This document shows, piece after piece, positions 26,905 to 36,694 of a stretch of DNA of 64,000 bases (the stretch's first letter is position 1; each line of letters starts with the position of its first letter). Where the stretch lies: the NCBI GenBank assembly GCA_902526045.1, contig CABZJI010000003.1, forward strand, positions 62,001-126,000, in the 5' to 3' direction. This stretch comes from an uncultured SAR86 cluster bacterium (GTDB lineage Bacteria > Pseudomonadota > Gammaproteobacteria > Magnimaribacterales > AG-339-G14). Made by a program: the position numbers and the translations under genes. The notes under the pieces are model-generated. The model did no database searches. It saw only the letters and a list, made by a program, of their open reading frames with translations, and had not been told where the DNA came from.

Positions 26905-29900
26905 TTAAAAATTATATCTATACTCTATTCCAGTTACCCTTGGATCTCTTAAGAAATAACTTTGGAAATTACCGGTCACGTCAGTTGAGTTATATTTCCA
27001 AGTTATATTATCCTCATTGAGAGCATTTCTTGAAAAAAATCTGAAATACCATTGATTTTCAACGTCTCCTACCGTTAAACCAATATTTATTTCATCCCAA
27101 GCATCAACCTTACCGTATAAATCATTGTTAAATTCATTTACGTACATATCGCTTTGATAATAGTAGTAAATATTTGGAACAATTGAGATGCCGTTACCAA
27201 TTTCAAAATTGTAAGAAAGTCCTAATGAAGTTGTCATTTCTGGCGTATTAGGAAGACGATTGCCATCAATACTTTGCTTCACGCCTGTAGAAGTTGGTAT
27301 TCCAAGAGCTGATAATGCCACCCTAGACATATAAATTGGATGGCCGTCTGCTTGAGTTGTTCCAGGAACTGGTAACCAAGCATCCAAACTTGCTAAGACA
27401 GCTTGAACTGAATTGACAAGATCTTTATCAGCAATAAAGGTGTTTGCAACACAACCCTCACCTTCATAAAAAAGATCAATACATTTGTAAATAGTATTGC
27501 TGGCATCAAAATAAGGCGTACCTTGAGCTGCAATGTTGAACGGATCAATTGTAAGCTCGTCATCTTGGATTTTTGTGTTTATGTAGGCAAACATAAAATC
27601 TAACCTCAGATTTGGAATTGCAGCAGGAACGTAATCCATTTCTATTTCAGCCCCAAAATTTTCTGAGTCAATATTGAAATTAAAAGTTGTAGTAGCAAGA
27701 ATCCTTGATATTTGCATATCGGTATACTTGTTGTAAAAAATCGAAGTATTCAGTCTCATTTGACCATTGAGCAAAATTGACTTGATTCCCAATTCAAATG
27801 CATCAACTTTTTCCTCTACTGTGTTTGCAGGAATTAAACCCTTTTCATAAATTCTTGGGTTAATTGGAGGATTAATGCCTGCAGGTTTAGTTCCTCTGGA
27901 ATAAGAAGCATACAAAAGAGAATCATCACCGAAAGTATAATCAACGATTAATCTTCCAGCAGTTGTTGTGTAATCTAGTTTATTCTTTTTATATGACTCC
28001 CAGCCAGGAATATTATAACTTTCGCTTCTATCATAGAGCGGAGGAACCAAATCTTTAACACTCATAAAGTAAGTCGCATAAGCCGTTCCAGTTGCTAAAG
28101 CTTGTTGTTGAGGATCTGTAATTAAGCCAGCTGCAGCAATACCACCTGCTAAAGCAGCAGATGCAGCATTAACTTGAGCTGAAACTTGATAAAGATCAAT
28201 GGTTTCTTGCTCACCTGCTCCACAACCGTTTGATGATTGACCAGATAAAATCTGACCGATAACGCCAAGGTCTGGTGCTTGACCAAAAGCTCCTGCAATA
28301 CCCTCAAAACAGTTATATAAATCTCCATCGACCAACAACCAAGGCACGCCAGCAAATGCGCCGACATTTCTTGCTTGTCCATAATTTGTCGTTACGATAT
28401 CGTTAATTTTTTTCTCTTCTCCGTATCGCAAACCAAGAGTAATTCTCAAATCATCTCTCACATCAAAGTAAAGTTCTCCAAATAGACCGCTGGCCTCTAA
28501 TTCATACTCATTAATATCACCAAATGTAGTAGGAACAAAAAATTGGGCATCTCCTAGAAGCGTTAAAGGAGATGAAGTTGTTAGATAACTATCATCTTCA
28601 TAATGACCATAATGATTTACGCCGACTATGAAATTAAAAATACCATCTAGATCAGAACTATATTTAAGTTCGAGATATTCAGTTGCTTGTTCATTACTAG
28701 ATCCGTCAATGAATGAGTTTCTGTTAGTAGTCTGTAAAACATACTTGCCTGATTGACCGCTCAGTCTTTCTACCTGCGTGGGACCTTTTTTTCCGCATTG
28801 ATCTCCAACGCAGTGATCAAGCATATCAACCGAAACTAAGCCTCCAAGATAAGTAAGAGGATCATCAGAAACTTTTACACCAATCAAAGGCTCAACTGCC
28901 AAAGTTGTATCCATTCTTGTGTATGATGATGATTCCCGTGACATAACATTTAATGACACAATTCCATCCTCCAAATCGTGAGAAATATTAAGCTGATGAG
29001 TACCAGAATGCCTATCATATATAGGAGCGAAATCACTATGAGTCTGCCTAAGAGTCATGTTTGCAGGTCTCGGAACATCATTAAGACCAAACGCTGTGTA
29101 AGTTGCTGTGTTTGCACCCAAGGGCCCTGATTCTAGAAAGACTGCTCCAAGAATTCCATTATAGGTCGCCGCTGGATTAGCTATTCCAATTCCTTCGCCG
29201 CCTAAAGCACAACCCCTTGCAATATTAGTATCGGGAGTACAGACATAATTTGTTCGAAGTGTTCTGGTGCTTTCTTCTTCGTGCTCTTGGTACATGTAAT
29301 CAATTACAGTATTTCCAGAATCATATCTTAGAGAAATTCTTCCCACATAATGGTCTCGACCATCAAAAGTACCACCCAATGGTTCATAGAGGTTCTCAGT
29401 AAATCCATCTCTTTCTGTTTGTGTATAAGCGGCCCTTATAGCAAAATTTTCATCTAAAGGAATATTTATTGCGCCTTCAAATGTTTTTAAATCGTATTCA
29501 CCAATTGTAAAACCTGCATAGCCATCAAGACCTGCATCAACGGATGGCCTTTTGGTAACCAAATTAACTAATCCAGCTGTTGTCCCTCTTCCGAAAAGAG
29601 TACCTTGAGGACCTCTCAAGACTTCAACTCTATCCATATCAAACATTGTAGAAACATTTGTATTTTCTCCCCATGGAGATTCATTGATATGTGTTGTGAC
29701 CGATTGGTCAAAAGAAATACCAGTAGCAAGTCTTCCTATACCTCTGATGGAAACTGAGCTACCACCAAAATTAGTCTCTGAATAACTTAGATTAGGAACG
29801 TTAAGCTGTAAATCAGTGAATCTAACAGCTTGCCTTAAAGCGAGGTCATCAGCAGATAAAGCCGAAACAGCAATAGGAACATCTTGCAAGGATTTTTCTG

Positions 29901-30015
29901 TTTTTTGGGCAGTTACAATTATTTCCTCAAGAGTGTAATCTTCGTTATCAGACTGAGCAAAAAAGTTTGTGGAAAATAAGAGAAACGAAATTAAGAGGTG
30001 ATGGAAAAATTTCAT
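26905..30015 (-). CDS. TonB-dependent receptor, paralog C
   Basis: A 1036-residue receptor with signal peptide, TonB-box-like TLEEIIVTAQKTEKSLQDVP, plug domain (LNVPNLSYS, SVSIRGIGRL, FDMDRVEVLRGPQGTLFGRGT, GLVNLVTKRPS) and barrel ending GIEYRYNF. AGGGGGA precedes the ATG. It is more distant from A and B, with several long extracellular loops rich in Cys (QCGKKGPTQ, CEGIAGAFG). The gene is divergent from oligopeptidase B, 92 bases away, which suggests a peptide substrate but does not prove it. Confidence 0.95.
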   Translation of the reverse strand: MKFFHHLLISFLLFSTNFFAQSDNEDYTLEEIIVTAQKTEKSLQDVPIAVSALSADDLALRQAVRFTDLQLNVPNLSYSETNFGGSSVSIRGIGRLATGISFDQSVTTHINESPWGENTNVSTMFDMDRVEVLRGPQGTLFGRGTTAGLVNLVTKRPSVDAGLDGYAGFTIGEYDLKTFEGAINIPLDENFAIRAAYTQTERDGFTENLYEPLGGTFDGRDHYVGRISLRYDSGNTVIDYMYQEHEEESTRTLRTNYVCTPDTNIARGCALGGEGIGIANPAATYNGILGAVFLESGPLGANTATYTAFGLNDVPRPANMTLRQTHSDFAPIYDRHSGTHQLNISHDLEDGIVSLNVMSRESSSYTRMDTTLAVEPLIGVKVSDDPLTYLGGLVSVDMLDHCVGDQCGKKGPTQVERLSGQSGKYVLQTTNRNSFIDGSSNEQATEYLELKYSSDLDGIFNFIVGVNHYGHYEDDSYLTTSSPLTLLGDAQFFVPTTFGDINEYELEASGLFGELYFDVRDDLRITLGLRYGEEKKINDIVTTNYGQARNVGAFAGVPWLLVDGDLYNCFEGIAGAFGQAPDLGVIGQILSGQSSNGCGAGEQETIDLYQVSAQVNAASAALAGGIAAAGLITDPQQQALATGTAYATYFMSVKDLVPPLYDRSESYNIPGWESYKKNKLDYTTTAGRLIVDYTFGDDSLLYASYSRGTKPAGINPPINPRIYEKGLIPANTVEEKVDAFELGIKSILLNGQMRLNTSIFYNKYTDMQISRILATTTFNFNIDSENFGAEIEMDYVPAAIPNLRLDFMFAYINTKIQDDELTIDPFNIAAQGTPYFDASNTIYKCIDLFYEGEGCVANTFIADKDLVNSVQAVLASLDAWLPVPGTTQADGHPIYMSRVALSALGIPTSTGVKQSIDGNRLPNTPEMTTSLGLSYNFEIGNGISIVPNIYYYYQSDMYVNEFNNDLYGKVDAWDEINIGLTVGDVENQWYFRFFSRNALNEDNITWKYNSTDVTGNFQSYFLRDPRVTGIEYRYNF

Positions 30016-30107
30016 ATAGATCCCCCTAGAAAAGTGAAAGTTTTAAAATAATCATTCTTAATGGTTGCGGATTATAAAGGTGAGAGAATAAAAGACAATT
30101 AATTAAT

Positions 30108-32147
30108 ATGAAAACGATACCAAAAGCTAAAAAAGTCAAGAAAGTCTTAAAAAAACATAATGATAAAAGAATAGATAATTATTTCTGGCTAAGAGACGAT
30201 TCAAGAAAAAATAAAGAGGTACTAAATTATTTAAAATCAGAGCGCAAGTATCACGATGAATGGCTCAAAACAAAATCAAATATTTCCAACAGATACTTAA
30301 AAAAACTTAATGGATATATTCCTGCAAAAGATGAATCCCTGAGGGTAGAAAGAAATGGATTTTATTATTTTTCAGAAATTTTAAAGAAGAATGAGTATAG
30401 AAAATTCTATCGATCTAAAGGCAAAAATTCAAAAAAAGAATTAATTTTAGATATCAACCAGCTAGCAAAAAGTAAAAAGTTCTATCAAGTTTCAAGCGTC
30501 TCTCCTTCGAAAGATAATCACTTATTAGCATTCGCAGAAGATACAAATGGAAGAAGAGAATACACAATAAAGATTAAAGATATTAAGACAGGAGAAAATC
30601 TTAAAGATAAAATTTCAGGAACAGATGGTCAATTTATATGGTCTGAAGATTCAAAAAATATTATTTACATCAAAAGAGATGAAATAACGTTAATGAGTAA
30701 TAAAGTATTTCTGCATAAGATTGGCACTTCCCAGAGTAAAGACATACTTCTTTATGAGGAAAATGATTATCAGTTTCATTGTAGTCTTGGAATTTCTAGA
30801 GACAGAGAATATGGATTTATTTATTCCAGTCAGACTAATTCCAATGAAATTAGATTGTTCCCATTGAATGATCCCTCTAGTTTGAAATTAATTCTCAAGC
30901 GAAAGAAAAAACATAAATACTTTGTTGATATTTTTCATAATACTTTTTATGTCATGACAAATATGAATGGTCAGGATAATTTTTCGCTCAAATATTCTGA
31001 TCTATCCGTTTGTCATCAACATAAAAAATGGAAAACTATTCTTAAAGAAAACAAAAAAAGGTATTTGCTAGACTTTGAAATATTCAAAAATCATATTCTT
31101 CTAGATGTAAGAGAAAATGGCTTACCTCAAATATTAAAAATAAATTCAAAAAGTGGATCTCATGAATACATTAAATTTGATGAATCCTGCTATGACGTCT
31201 CTCTAGCAGGCAATAATGATCCTAAAGCTGACTATTTTTGTTTTGCTTATTCTTCACTTAATAAAGTGGAAACTGTTTACAAAGAATTTTTAGTTTCCAA
31301 AAGAAGATCTACCATATGGAAATCAAAAGTTAAGTGTAAAACTGAAGGCTTAAAAGTTGAGAGACTTATACTTAAATCAAGAGATAATACAAAAATTCCA
31401 GCATCAGTTGTTTACAAAGATAACGGCGCTCCCCTTGATAAAAAACCTGTCTTGTTTTATGGATATGGATCTTACGGCCATATCATTGACGCAAATTTTC
31501 GTTCCAGCATTATTCCTTTATTGGAAGAAAATTTTATATTTGTTTTAGCACATATTCGTGGTGGATCTGAAATGGGTAAATATTGGTATGAGGATGGACG
31601 CATGCATAAAAAGAAAAATAGCTTCTATGACTTTATAGATGTTACTCAAGGATGCTTAAAAAAAGGTTTTGGAGACAAAGATAATGTATTTGCTATGGGG
31701 GGAAGCGCTGGAGGCTTATTAATGGGAGCTATTGCAAACGAAGCCCCAGAATTATACAAAGGTATTCTTGCTGCTGTTCCCTTCATGGATGTGGTTACAA
31801 CTATGCTTGATGAATCTATTCCTTTAACAACCTTTGAATACGATGAATGGGGAAATCCCAATAATAAAAAAGATTATAATTATATGAAGAGTTATTCACC
31901 TTACGATAATCTATCGAATCTTCCTTATCCGAATATTCTGGTGACATCTTCATTATATGATTCTCAGGTTCAATACTTCGAGCCAGCAAAATATGTTGCA
32001 AAGTTAAGAGATCTTTCAACGTCAAATAATGAAATTCTATTTAGGATTAATTTAATTGGTGGTCATGGCGGCTTGAGTGGAAAAACCTCAGTATTAAAAG
32101 AAACTTCAGAAGACTATACCTTTTTTATTAGTTTAGTGAATTCCTAA
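30108..32147 (+). CDS. ptrB: Oligopeptidase B (S9A prolyl oligopeptidase family)
   Basis: A 679-residue serine peptidase. The N-terminal region has the family phrase DNYFWLRDDSRKNKEVLNYL, then a beta-propeller (about 80-400), then the alpha/beta hydrolase domain with the nucleophile MGGSAGGLLMGA, the Asp of SSLYDSQVQYFEP and the His of LIGGHGGLSG. The RGGSEMGKYWYEDGR block is also diagnostic. No signal peptide, so it is probably cytoplasmic and degrades short peptides, cleaving after Arg/Lys if it behaves like E. coli PtrB. It is unusually Lys-rich. The stop overlaps the convergent FAD oxidoreductase gene by 15 bases. Confidence 0.92.
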   Translation: MKTIPKAKKVKKVLKKHNDKRIDNYFWLRDDSRKNKEVLNYLKSERKYHDEWLKTKSNISNRYLKKLNGYIPAKDESLRVERNGFYYFSEILKKNEYRKFYRSKGKNSKKELILDINQLAKSKKFYQVSSVSPSKDNHLLAFAEDTNGRREYTIKIKDIKTGENLKDKISGTDGQFIWSEDSKNIIYIKRDEITLMSNKVFLHKIGTSQSKDILLYEENDYQFHCSLGISRDREYGFIYSSQTNSNEIRLFPLNDPSSLKLILKRKKKHKYFVDIFHNTFYVMTNMNGQDNFSLKYSDLSVCHQHKKWKTILKENKKRYLLDFEIFKNHILLDVRENGLPQILKINSKSGSHEYIKFDESCYDVSLAGNNDPKADYFCFAYSSLNKVETVYKEFLVSKRRSTIWKSKVKCKTEGLKVERLILKSRDNTKIPASVVYKDNGAPLDKKPVLFYGYGSYGHIIDANFRSSIIPLLEENFIFVLAHIRGGSEMGKYWYEDGRMHKKKNSFYDFIDVTQGCLKKGFGDKDNVFAMGGSAGGLLMGAIANEAPELYKGILAAVPFMDVVTTMLDESIPLTTFEYDEWGNPNNKKDYNYMKSYSPYDNLSNLPYPNILVTSSLYDSQVQYFEPAKYVAKLRDLSTSNNEILFRINLIGGHGGLSGKTSVLKETSEDYTFFISLVNS

Positions 32148-33224
32148 CTTTTTAATTACCTCTGCTGCGATGGAGAGAGAGCTGGTCAAACCAGGACTAT
32201 CGATACCCTGTAGGTGTATTAAATTTTCTAGGCCGTGATCGCCTGAACCAAGTATTTCAAAATCTTGACCACCCTCACCTTCTGCCACAATCTTTGATCG
32301 GATTCCTGTGTAATCCGGGATCAAACAGGAAGGATCAAAATTAATCCAATAAGATTTAATTGAGTTACAAAACTCTTGAAGAGTATTTTCGTTAAAAGAA
32401 TAGTCTATAGAATCAACCCATTTTGCATTTGGACCAAATCGAAGATTATTATCAATATCCATTCCTGCATGAATACCATGACCATTTGAATTAGGAAGAG
32501 GATAAATTAAATGTTTGAAAGGATTTTTCTTTTTGTAAAGATAATAATGGCCCTTTGCATACATGACTTTTTTAATTTTAGGCAAGTCAATTTCTTCGAT
32601 TCTATTTGCGACATCTTCAGTATGAAGGCCGGAAGCGTTGATCAAGTAAGTACAATTAATTTTATCGCTTGTATTTAGAGTTAATTCAAACTGTCCTTTA
32701 CTTTTTTTGGCCTGTTTAAATTCAGATGCCAAAACTACATAGCCAGTTTTTTTGATATCTTCCTCTAGAGCAGCTAAATATTCTGGAACGCTTATTACCC
32801 CTGACTCACTGGAAAAAATTGCTGTTTCACACTTGATTTCTTCTTCAAGAGAATTTACCTTTTCTTTTGAAAGAAATTCCAAAGGCACTTCATTCAACCT
32901 TCCACTATCGTATAAAGATTGGAGCTGATCGAGCTGACTTTCATCAGTTGCTACTATAATCTTCCCAGTTTTCTTGAAAGGGATATTTTTTGCAGTAACG
33001 TATTCATAAATTTTTTGTCTGCCATCACAGCAAACCTTAGCTTTGAGCGAGTTTGGTGAATAATATAAACCCGCATGAATCACACCGGAATTTCTTGTGC
33101 TTGCACCCTCCCCAATTCTATTTTCTTTCTCAACAATAGCAACTTCAATACCTTTATCAGCTAAAGTTTTTCCTATGGCTAGACCTACTACCCCAGCACC
33201 AATAACAACAGCTTCTATTTTTAT
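32133..33224 (-). CDS. FAD-dependent oxidoreductase, L-2-hydroxyglutarate oxidase-like (DAO family)
   Basis: A D-amino-acid-oxidase-type flavoprotein of about 363 residues. The frame is open from 33224 and encodes AVVIGAGVVGLAIGKTLADKG, the FAD-binding GxGxxG motif, followed by EGASTRNSGVIHAGLYY, as in LhgO and related 2-hydroxyglutarate oxidases. The C-terminus has GYTGIRSKIVAEG-like sequence and LQGIDSPGLTSSLSIA. A start at the GTG 33083 would delete the FAD motif. Upstream in frame I see no ATG; an ATA at 33222-33224 lies 7 bases after GGAG, giving MKIEAVVIGAG, the likely but unusual start. Gene begins 1 base after the AGCS stop. Confidence 0.85.
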   Translation of the reverse strand: MKIEAVVIGAGVVGLAIGKTLADKGIEVAIVEKENRIGEGASTRNSGVIHAGLYYSPNSLKAKVCCDGRQKIYEYVTAKNIPFKKTGKIIVATDESQLDQLQSLYDSGRLNEVPLEFLSKEKVNSLEEEIKCETAIFSSESGVISVPEYLAALEEDIKKTGYVVLASEFKQAKKSKGQFELTLNTSDKINCTYLINASGLHTEDVANRIEEIDLPKIKKVMYAKGHYYLYKKKNPFKHLIYPLPNSNGHGIHAGMDIDNNLRFGPNAKWVDSIDYSFNENTLQEFCNSIKSYWINFDPSCLIPDYTGIRSKIVAEGEGGQDFEILGSGDHGLENLIHLQGIDSPGLTSSLSIAAEVIKKLGIH

Positions 33225-33225
33225 C

Positions 33226-34869
33226 TCAATTCTCCGTATCCTGAGTGTAATTTTCTTGAAGAGATCTCATTTCTCTTGAAAGAAGAAAAATAGCTATTAG
33301 ATTTGGTAGTGCTGCAGCTGCAACAGTGATCAGTGCAAAGTTCCATATAATTTCCGTATCAATCCAACCAGTACCGACAATAAAAAAAGCTGACATGTAT
33401 ACGATCCGGTAAAGAAAGACATACTTTTTGCCAAATAAATAAATTGTGCATCGATCGCCGTAGTAAGACCAAGAAACTACAGTACTGAATGCAAATAACA
33501 AGAGTCCTAAGGTTACAATGTATTCTCCATAATTGCCAAAAAAACCTTTATTAAAAGCTTTGCTTGTCAGTACTGCAGATTTAACCAAAGATTTTCCAAT
33601 AATATCTACATCAGATAAAACTAAACCCTCTTTTACAATTATCGCTCCATTAAATAGGGTTTCGTTTTCATAAACAAAAATATCCTCTGCGAACGATCTA
33701 TTATTTATAAAAGTAAAATTGCCATCGATCCTTCCCGATATTATATTTAGTTCACCTGAATGAAGATTAATGGAATTATTGTTACCTTGAAAAAAATCTA
33801 CCAAATCTTCCGAGTCACTAGCATCAAGATTACCTTCTAGAATTATGAAAGATGTTCTTTCAAACTTATTTTCATATTTTTCTATCCAAGCTCCCGAAGA
33901 AAGAATTACTAGACCGGTTAGAGTGCAAATTACAATAGTATCAATAAATGGTTCGAGAATAGATACAAAACCTTCTTCGATTGATTGTTTTGTTTTTGAG
34001 GTAGCATGAGCTATCGGCGCAGAACCTTGACCGGCCTCATTAGAATAAAGTCCTCTTGCAACTCCATAATTAAAAGCAGTAGCTATACTGGCGCCCAAAA
34101 ACCCACCGACCACTGAAGTTCCTGTAAAAATATCGCTGAATATCATTTGAAAAGTAGGGAGAATATTTTCTAAGTTATAAAAAATCACACTCAGCGCACC
34201 AATGAAATAGATTGTTGCCATAGTTGGAACAATAGAAGCAGCGACCGAGGCAATTCTCTTTAGTCCGCCTATTATCACCAGTCCTACCAAAATCGTCATC
34301 ACAATAGAGGTGGTTAAATTAGGAATGGAAAAACTGGCAAATAATGTACTGCTAATGTTATCTATCTGAGGCATCATCCCTGAACCAAATGTGGTTACTA
34401 ATAAACAAAAAGCAAAAATAATACCCAACCATTTAGACTTTAAGCCATTTTGCATGTAGTACATTGGACCCCCAGCGATAGATCCGTCTTCTAAAGAAAT
34501 TCTATATTTGTGCGCCAAAGATACTTCAACATATTTGGTTGTCATTCCTAAGAAAGCGGTAATCCACATCCAGAAAAGCGCAGCAGGCCCTCCGATAAAG
34601 ATTGCCATTGCCACTCCTCCGATGTTCCCAGTTCCAACAGTCCCGGATAAGGCAGTACTTAATGCCTGAAAGGGTGTAGTTTCTCCTCTGTTATCTTTGT
34701 ATTTATTTCCTGAAAAAAGGATTTTCCAAGCTCTACTAAAAAAAATAATTTGAGGAAATTTAAGATAGATAGTGAAAAAAATACCTGTTCCTAAGAGTAA
34801 AGCTGGAAACCAAGGAGAGCTACCAAAATAACTATCAATCAGCAGAATTGCTGAATTTATCGAATCCAC
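33226..34869 (-). CDS. AGCS-family Na+/amino-acid (alanine) symporter with internal insertion
   Basis: A 547-residue membrane protein with the alanine/glycine:cation symporter landmarks: FQALSTALSGTVGTGNIGGV, GGPMYYMQNGL, SNEAGQGSAPIAHAT and WSYYGDRCTIYLFG. It is about 90-100 residues longer than typical family members because of a polar segment at residues about 329-430 between two conserved membrane segments (after GLVILSSGAW, before KAFNKGFFGN). The start is GTG 34869, two bases after the glutaredoxin stop and without a clear ribosome site, so coupling to that gene is likely. Function: sodium-driven uptake of alanine, glycine or similar. Confidence 0.9.
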   Translation of the reverse strand: MDSINSAILLIDSYFGSSPWFPALLLGTGIFFTIYLKFPQIIFFSRAWKILFSGNKYKDNRGETTPFQALSTALSGTVGTGNIGGVAMAIFIGGPAALFWMWITAFLGMTTKYVEVSLAHKYRISLEDGSIAGGPMYYMQNGLKSKWLGIIFAFCLLVTTFGSGMMPQIDNISSTLFASFSIPNLTTSIVMTILVGLVIIGGLKRIASVAASIVPTMATIYFIGALSVIFYNLENILPTFQMIFSDIFTGTSVVGGFLGASIATAFNYGVARGLYSNEAGQGSAPIAHATSKTKQSIEEGFVSILEPFIDTIVICTLTGLVILSSGAWIEKYENKFERTSFIILEGNLDASDSEDLVDFFQGNNNSINLHSGELNIISGRIDGNFTFINNRSFAEDIFVYENETLFNGAIIVKEGLVLSDVDIIGKSLVKSAVLTSKAFNKGFFGNYGEYIVTLGLLLFAFSTVVSWSYYGDRCTIYLFGKKYVFLYRIVYMSAFFIVGTGWIDTEIIWNFALITVAAAALPNLIAIFLLSREMRSLQENYTQDTEN

Positions 34870-34871
34870 AA

Positions 34872-35102
34872 TTAAATAGCTTTTAACTGGATGAATTGAT
34901 TAAATTCTTGATAACCGCCAACTAACTCTCCATCAACCAAAATTTGAGGAAAAGTTCTTGCATTAGGAAATTTTTCGGTGAATTCTTCTCGATTAAAATC
35001 TACATCAAGCATATATTTTTTAAATTCTAATTCCTTAGTTTCACATATTTGAACAGCTGCATCGCAGAAAGGGCATTGTGGTTTTGACCAAATTTCTATC
35101 AT
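34872..35102 (-). CDS. grxC: Glutaredoxin 3-like dithiol glutaredoxin
   Basis: A 76-residue thioredoxin-fold protein. It has the active-site CPFC, the cis-proline TFPQILVDGELVGG, and the typical C-terminal helix. The length equals that of GrxC-type proteins. It is the first gene of an apparent minus-strand unit with the AGCS transporter and the FAD oxidoreductase, with 1-2 base gaps. An ATAATGT sequence and GGAG (GTAGGAGACATT) lie at its start. Confidence 0.88.
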   Translation of the reverse strand: MIEIWSKPQCPFCDAAVQICETKELEFKKYMLDVDFNREEFTEKFPNARTFPQILVDGELVGGYQEFNQFIQLKAI

Positions 35103-35126
35103 AATGTCTCCTACATTTTCGTATCT

Positions 35127-35813
35127 ATGATTTTAAACGCTATCACATCAGGCTTCACTTTATATTTTAATAATTTTTTAACTTTTACTAAGATATTTTT
35201 TGTTCCAATTCTGTTCATAAGTCTGGTTTCTTCAACTGCAAATTATTTATTTTCTCTGGGAGAGGATTATTTTGTGATTGCTGGAATGATCTTAGTATTT
35301 CAAGTTGTCTTCTTAACTCCTTTATACACCGGTATGGCTATCTTAATTGGACGAGATTTAAGAAGTGGATCACTTAATAAGTTAATCGGCTATGTGATAG
35401 TTGCAGCCCAGTTAGCATTAAAAATTTTTATTCTTCAAGTAATCATTGGAATTATGACGCTCATAGGTCTGATTTTATTTATAATTCCTGGGCTATACAT
35501 TCAATTCAGATTTACTTACTCAGTTTACTACCTAGTTTTAGAAGGAAATTCTATTTTTGGGTCTTTAGATAGTTTGTGGAATGAATCTAAAGAAGTGCAT
35601 TGGTCTTTATTTAATGCAGGAGTTTTGTTAACTGTTTTAACAATTTCTTTTGTTCTTATCGTTTACGCTTTTTTAGGATTAACGTCTCAAGAAGAAATGT
35701 CGGTTTCCTTTAGCTTTCTTGCTAACTGTATAACGAGTTACTTACAAATGATAATCGTAGCTTTTCCAGTGTATTCAATTTATCAACTAATTCTAAAAAA
35801 AATTAGTAATTGA
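35127..35813 (+). CDS. Integral membrane protein, YciC/UPF0259-like
   Basis: A 228-residue protein with five to six hydrophobic segments: PILFISLVSSTANYLFSL, MILVFQVVFLTPLYTGMAIL, VIIGIMTLIGLILFIIPGLY and others. The arrangement, with IPGLYIQFRFTYSVYYLVLEG followed by a SLDSLWNESKE-like amphipathic stretch, resembles the YciC/UPF0259 and related membrane-domain families. No catalytic motif is visible. It overlaps the convergent holB end by 11 bases. Confidence 0.6.
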   Translation: MILNAITSGFTLYFNNFLTFTKIFFVPILFISLVSSTANYLFSLGEDYFVIAGMILVFQVVFLTPLYTGMAILIGRDLRSGSLNKLIGYVIVAAQLALKIFILQVIIGIMTLIGLILFIIPGLYIQFRFTYSVYYLVLEGNSIFGSLDSLWNESKEVHWSLFNAGVLLTVLTISFVLIVYAFLGLTSQEEMSVSFSFLANCITSYLQMIIVAFPVYSIYQLILKKISN

Positions 35814-36693
35814 ACCCATTTGTTTGAAAATCATAATTTAAATTTTCATTCAACTGCAAGGAATTTATTACAGGTAAAATTTGGTCGTAAAGATTGATAA
35901 GTGCGCTTAAATCTATGGTATTTTTAATCTCTTTAGATAGTTGTGCAAATGGAGTATCACTCAAAGTTTCAGTGAAATGAATAAGAATACTTTCTTCAAT
36001 TATTTTTGAGAGCCAATTAAGCTTTACCAATAAAGTATCTTTATCTTTATCTTTGATCAAGAAATTAATTATCTCTATGCCTTTCAAAGAAGCTAAATCT
36101 TCAAACACTTTCATAATTTTTCCATCTTGATTCCAACACTCCTCTGGAAAATCATTTGTATTATTTTCTAAAGATCCATCATTATTTAAATCAGAACTTA
36201 AAACATGTTTATCTGGATTCAATTTGTAATGAGTTAATCTACTTAAAACTGTTGGCTTTAGCTTATAAGGTTTTGACGTAGTAAGGATAAACTTCAAGTT
36301 TTTAGGAGGCTCCTCCAATGACTTCAGTAATGTATCCTGTGCAAAAAAATTCAGCTCATCTGCGTTGAGAATTAAAACAATTTTTGTTCCTGAAATTAAG
36401 GGGGTTGAGTAAATAAAGTTAGTTGCGTCTCTAATTTGTTGAATTTGAATTTGGGTTCTATCTTTCGATCGTTCTATTACTTTAAAATCAGGATGAGAAT
36501 TAGCTGAAAGTAAATTACATGACTGACATTCATCGCAAAGTGAATTATTTATTTTTAATTCATCGCACAAAAAAGCTTGAGCAATATATAAAGCAATTTT
36601 TTCTGGCTTTGAAAAAGGTTTACCAGACAAAAGCATTGAAGAAGTCTTGCCCTCTAAAATCAAATTAATAAGTTTCCTAAGCTCTTCAGTCAT
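35803..36693 (-). CDS. holB: DNA polymerase III delta' subunit
   Basis: About 296 residues from the ATG 36693, which follows the tmk stop by one base; an upstream frame extension to 36750 would overlap tmk. Recognisable features: a zinc module DELKINNSLCDECQSC, HPDFKVIE, the Walker-B-like region IVLILNADEL and the Sensor region LLKSLEEPPKNLKFILTTSKP. The clamp-loader SRC motif reads SRL here, keeping Ser and Arg. The protein loads the beta clamp together with delta and tau/gamma. Its position after mltG and tmk is the same as in E. coli. Confidence 0.9.
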   Translation of the reverse strand: MTEELRKLINLILEGKTSSMLLSGKPFSKPEKIALYIAQAFLCDELKINNSLCDECQSCNLLSANSHPDFKVIERSKDRTQIQIQQIRDATNFIYSTPLISGTKIVLILNADELNFFAQDTLLKSLEEPPKNLKFILTTSKPYKLKPTVLSRLTHYKLNPDKHVLSSDLNNDGSLENNTNDFPEECWNQDGKIMKVFEDLASLKGIEIINFLIKDKDKDTLLVKLNWLSKIIEESILIHFTETLSDTPFAQLSKEIKNTIDLSALINLYDQILPVINSLQLNENLNYDFQTNGFNY

Positions 36694-36694
36694 A

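Noticed and set aside
32133-33083. FAD oxidoreductase starting at GTG 33083
   Set aside because: This would remove the FAD-binding GxGxxG segment, which is present in frame upstream up to 33224.
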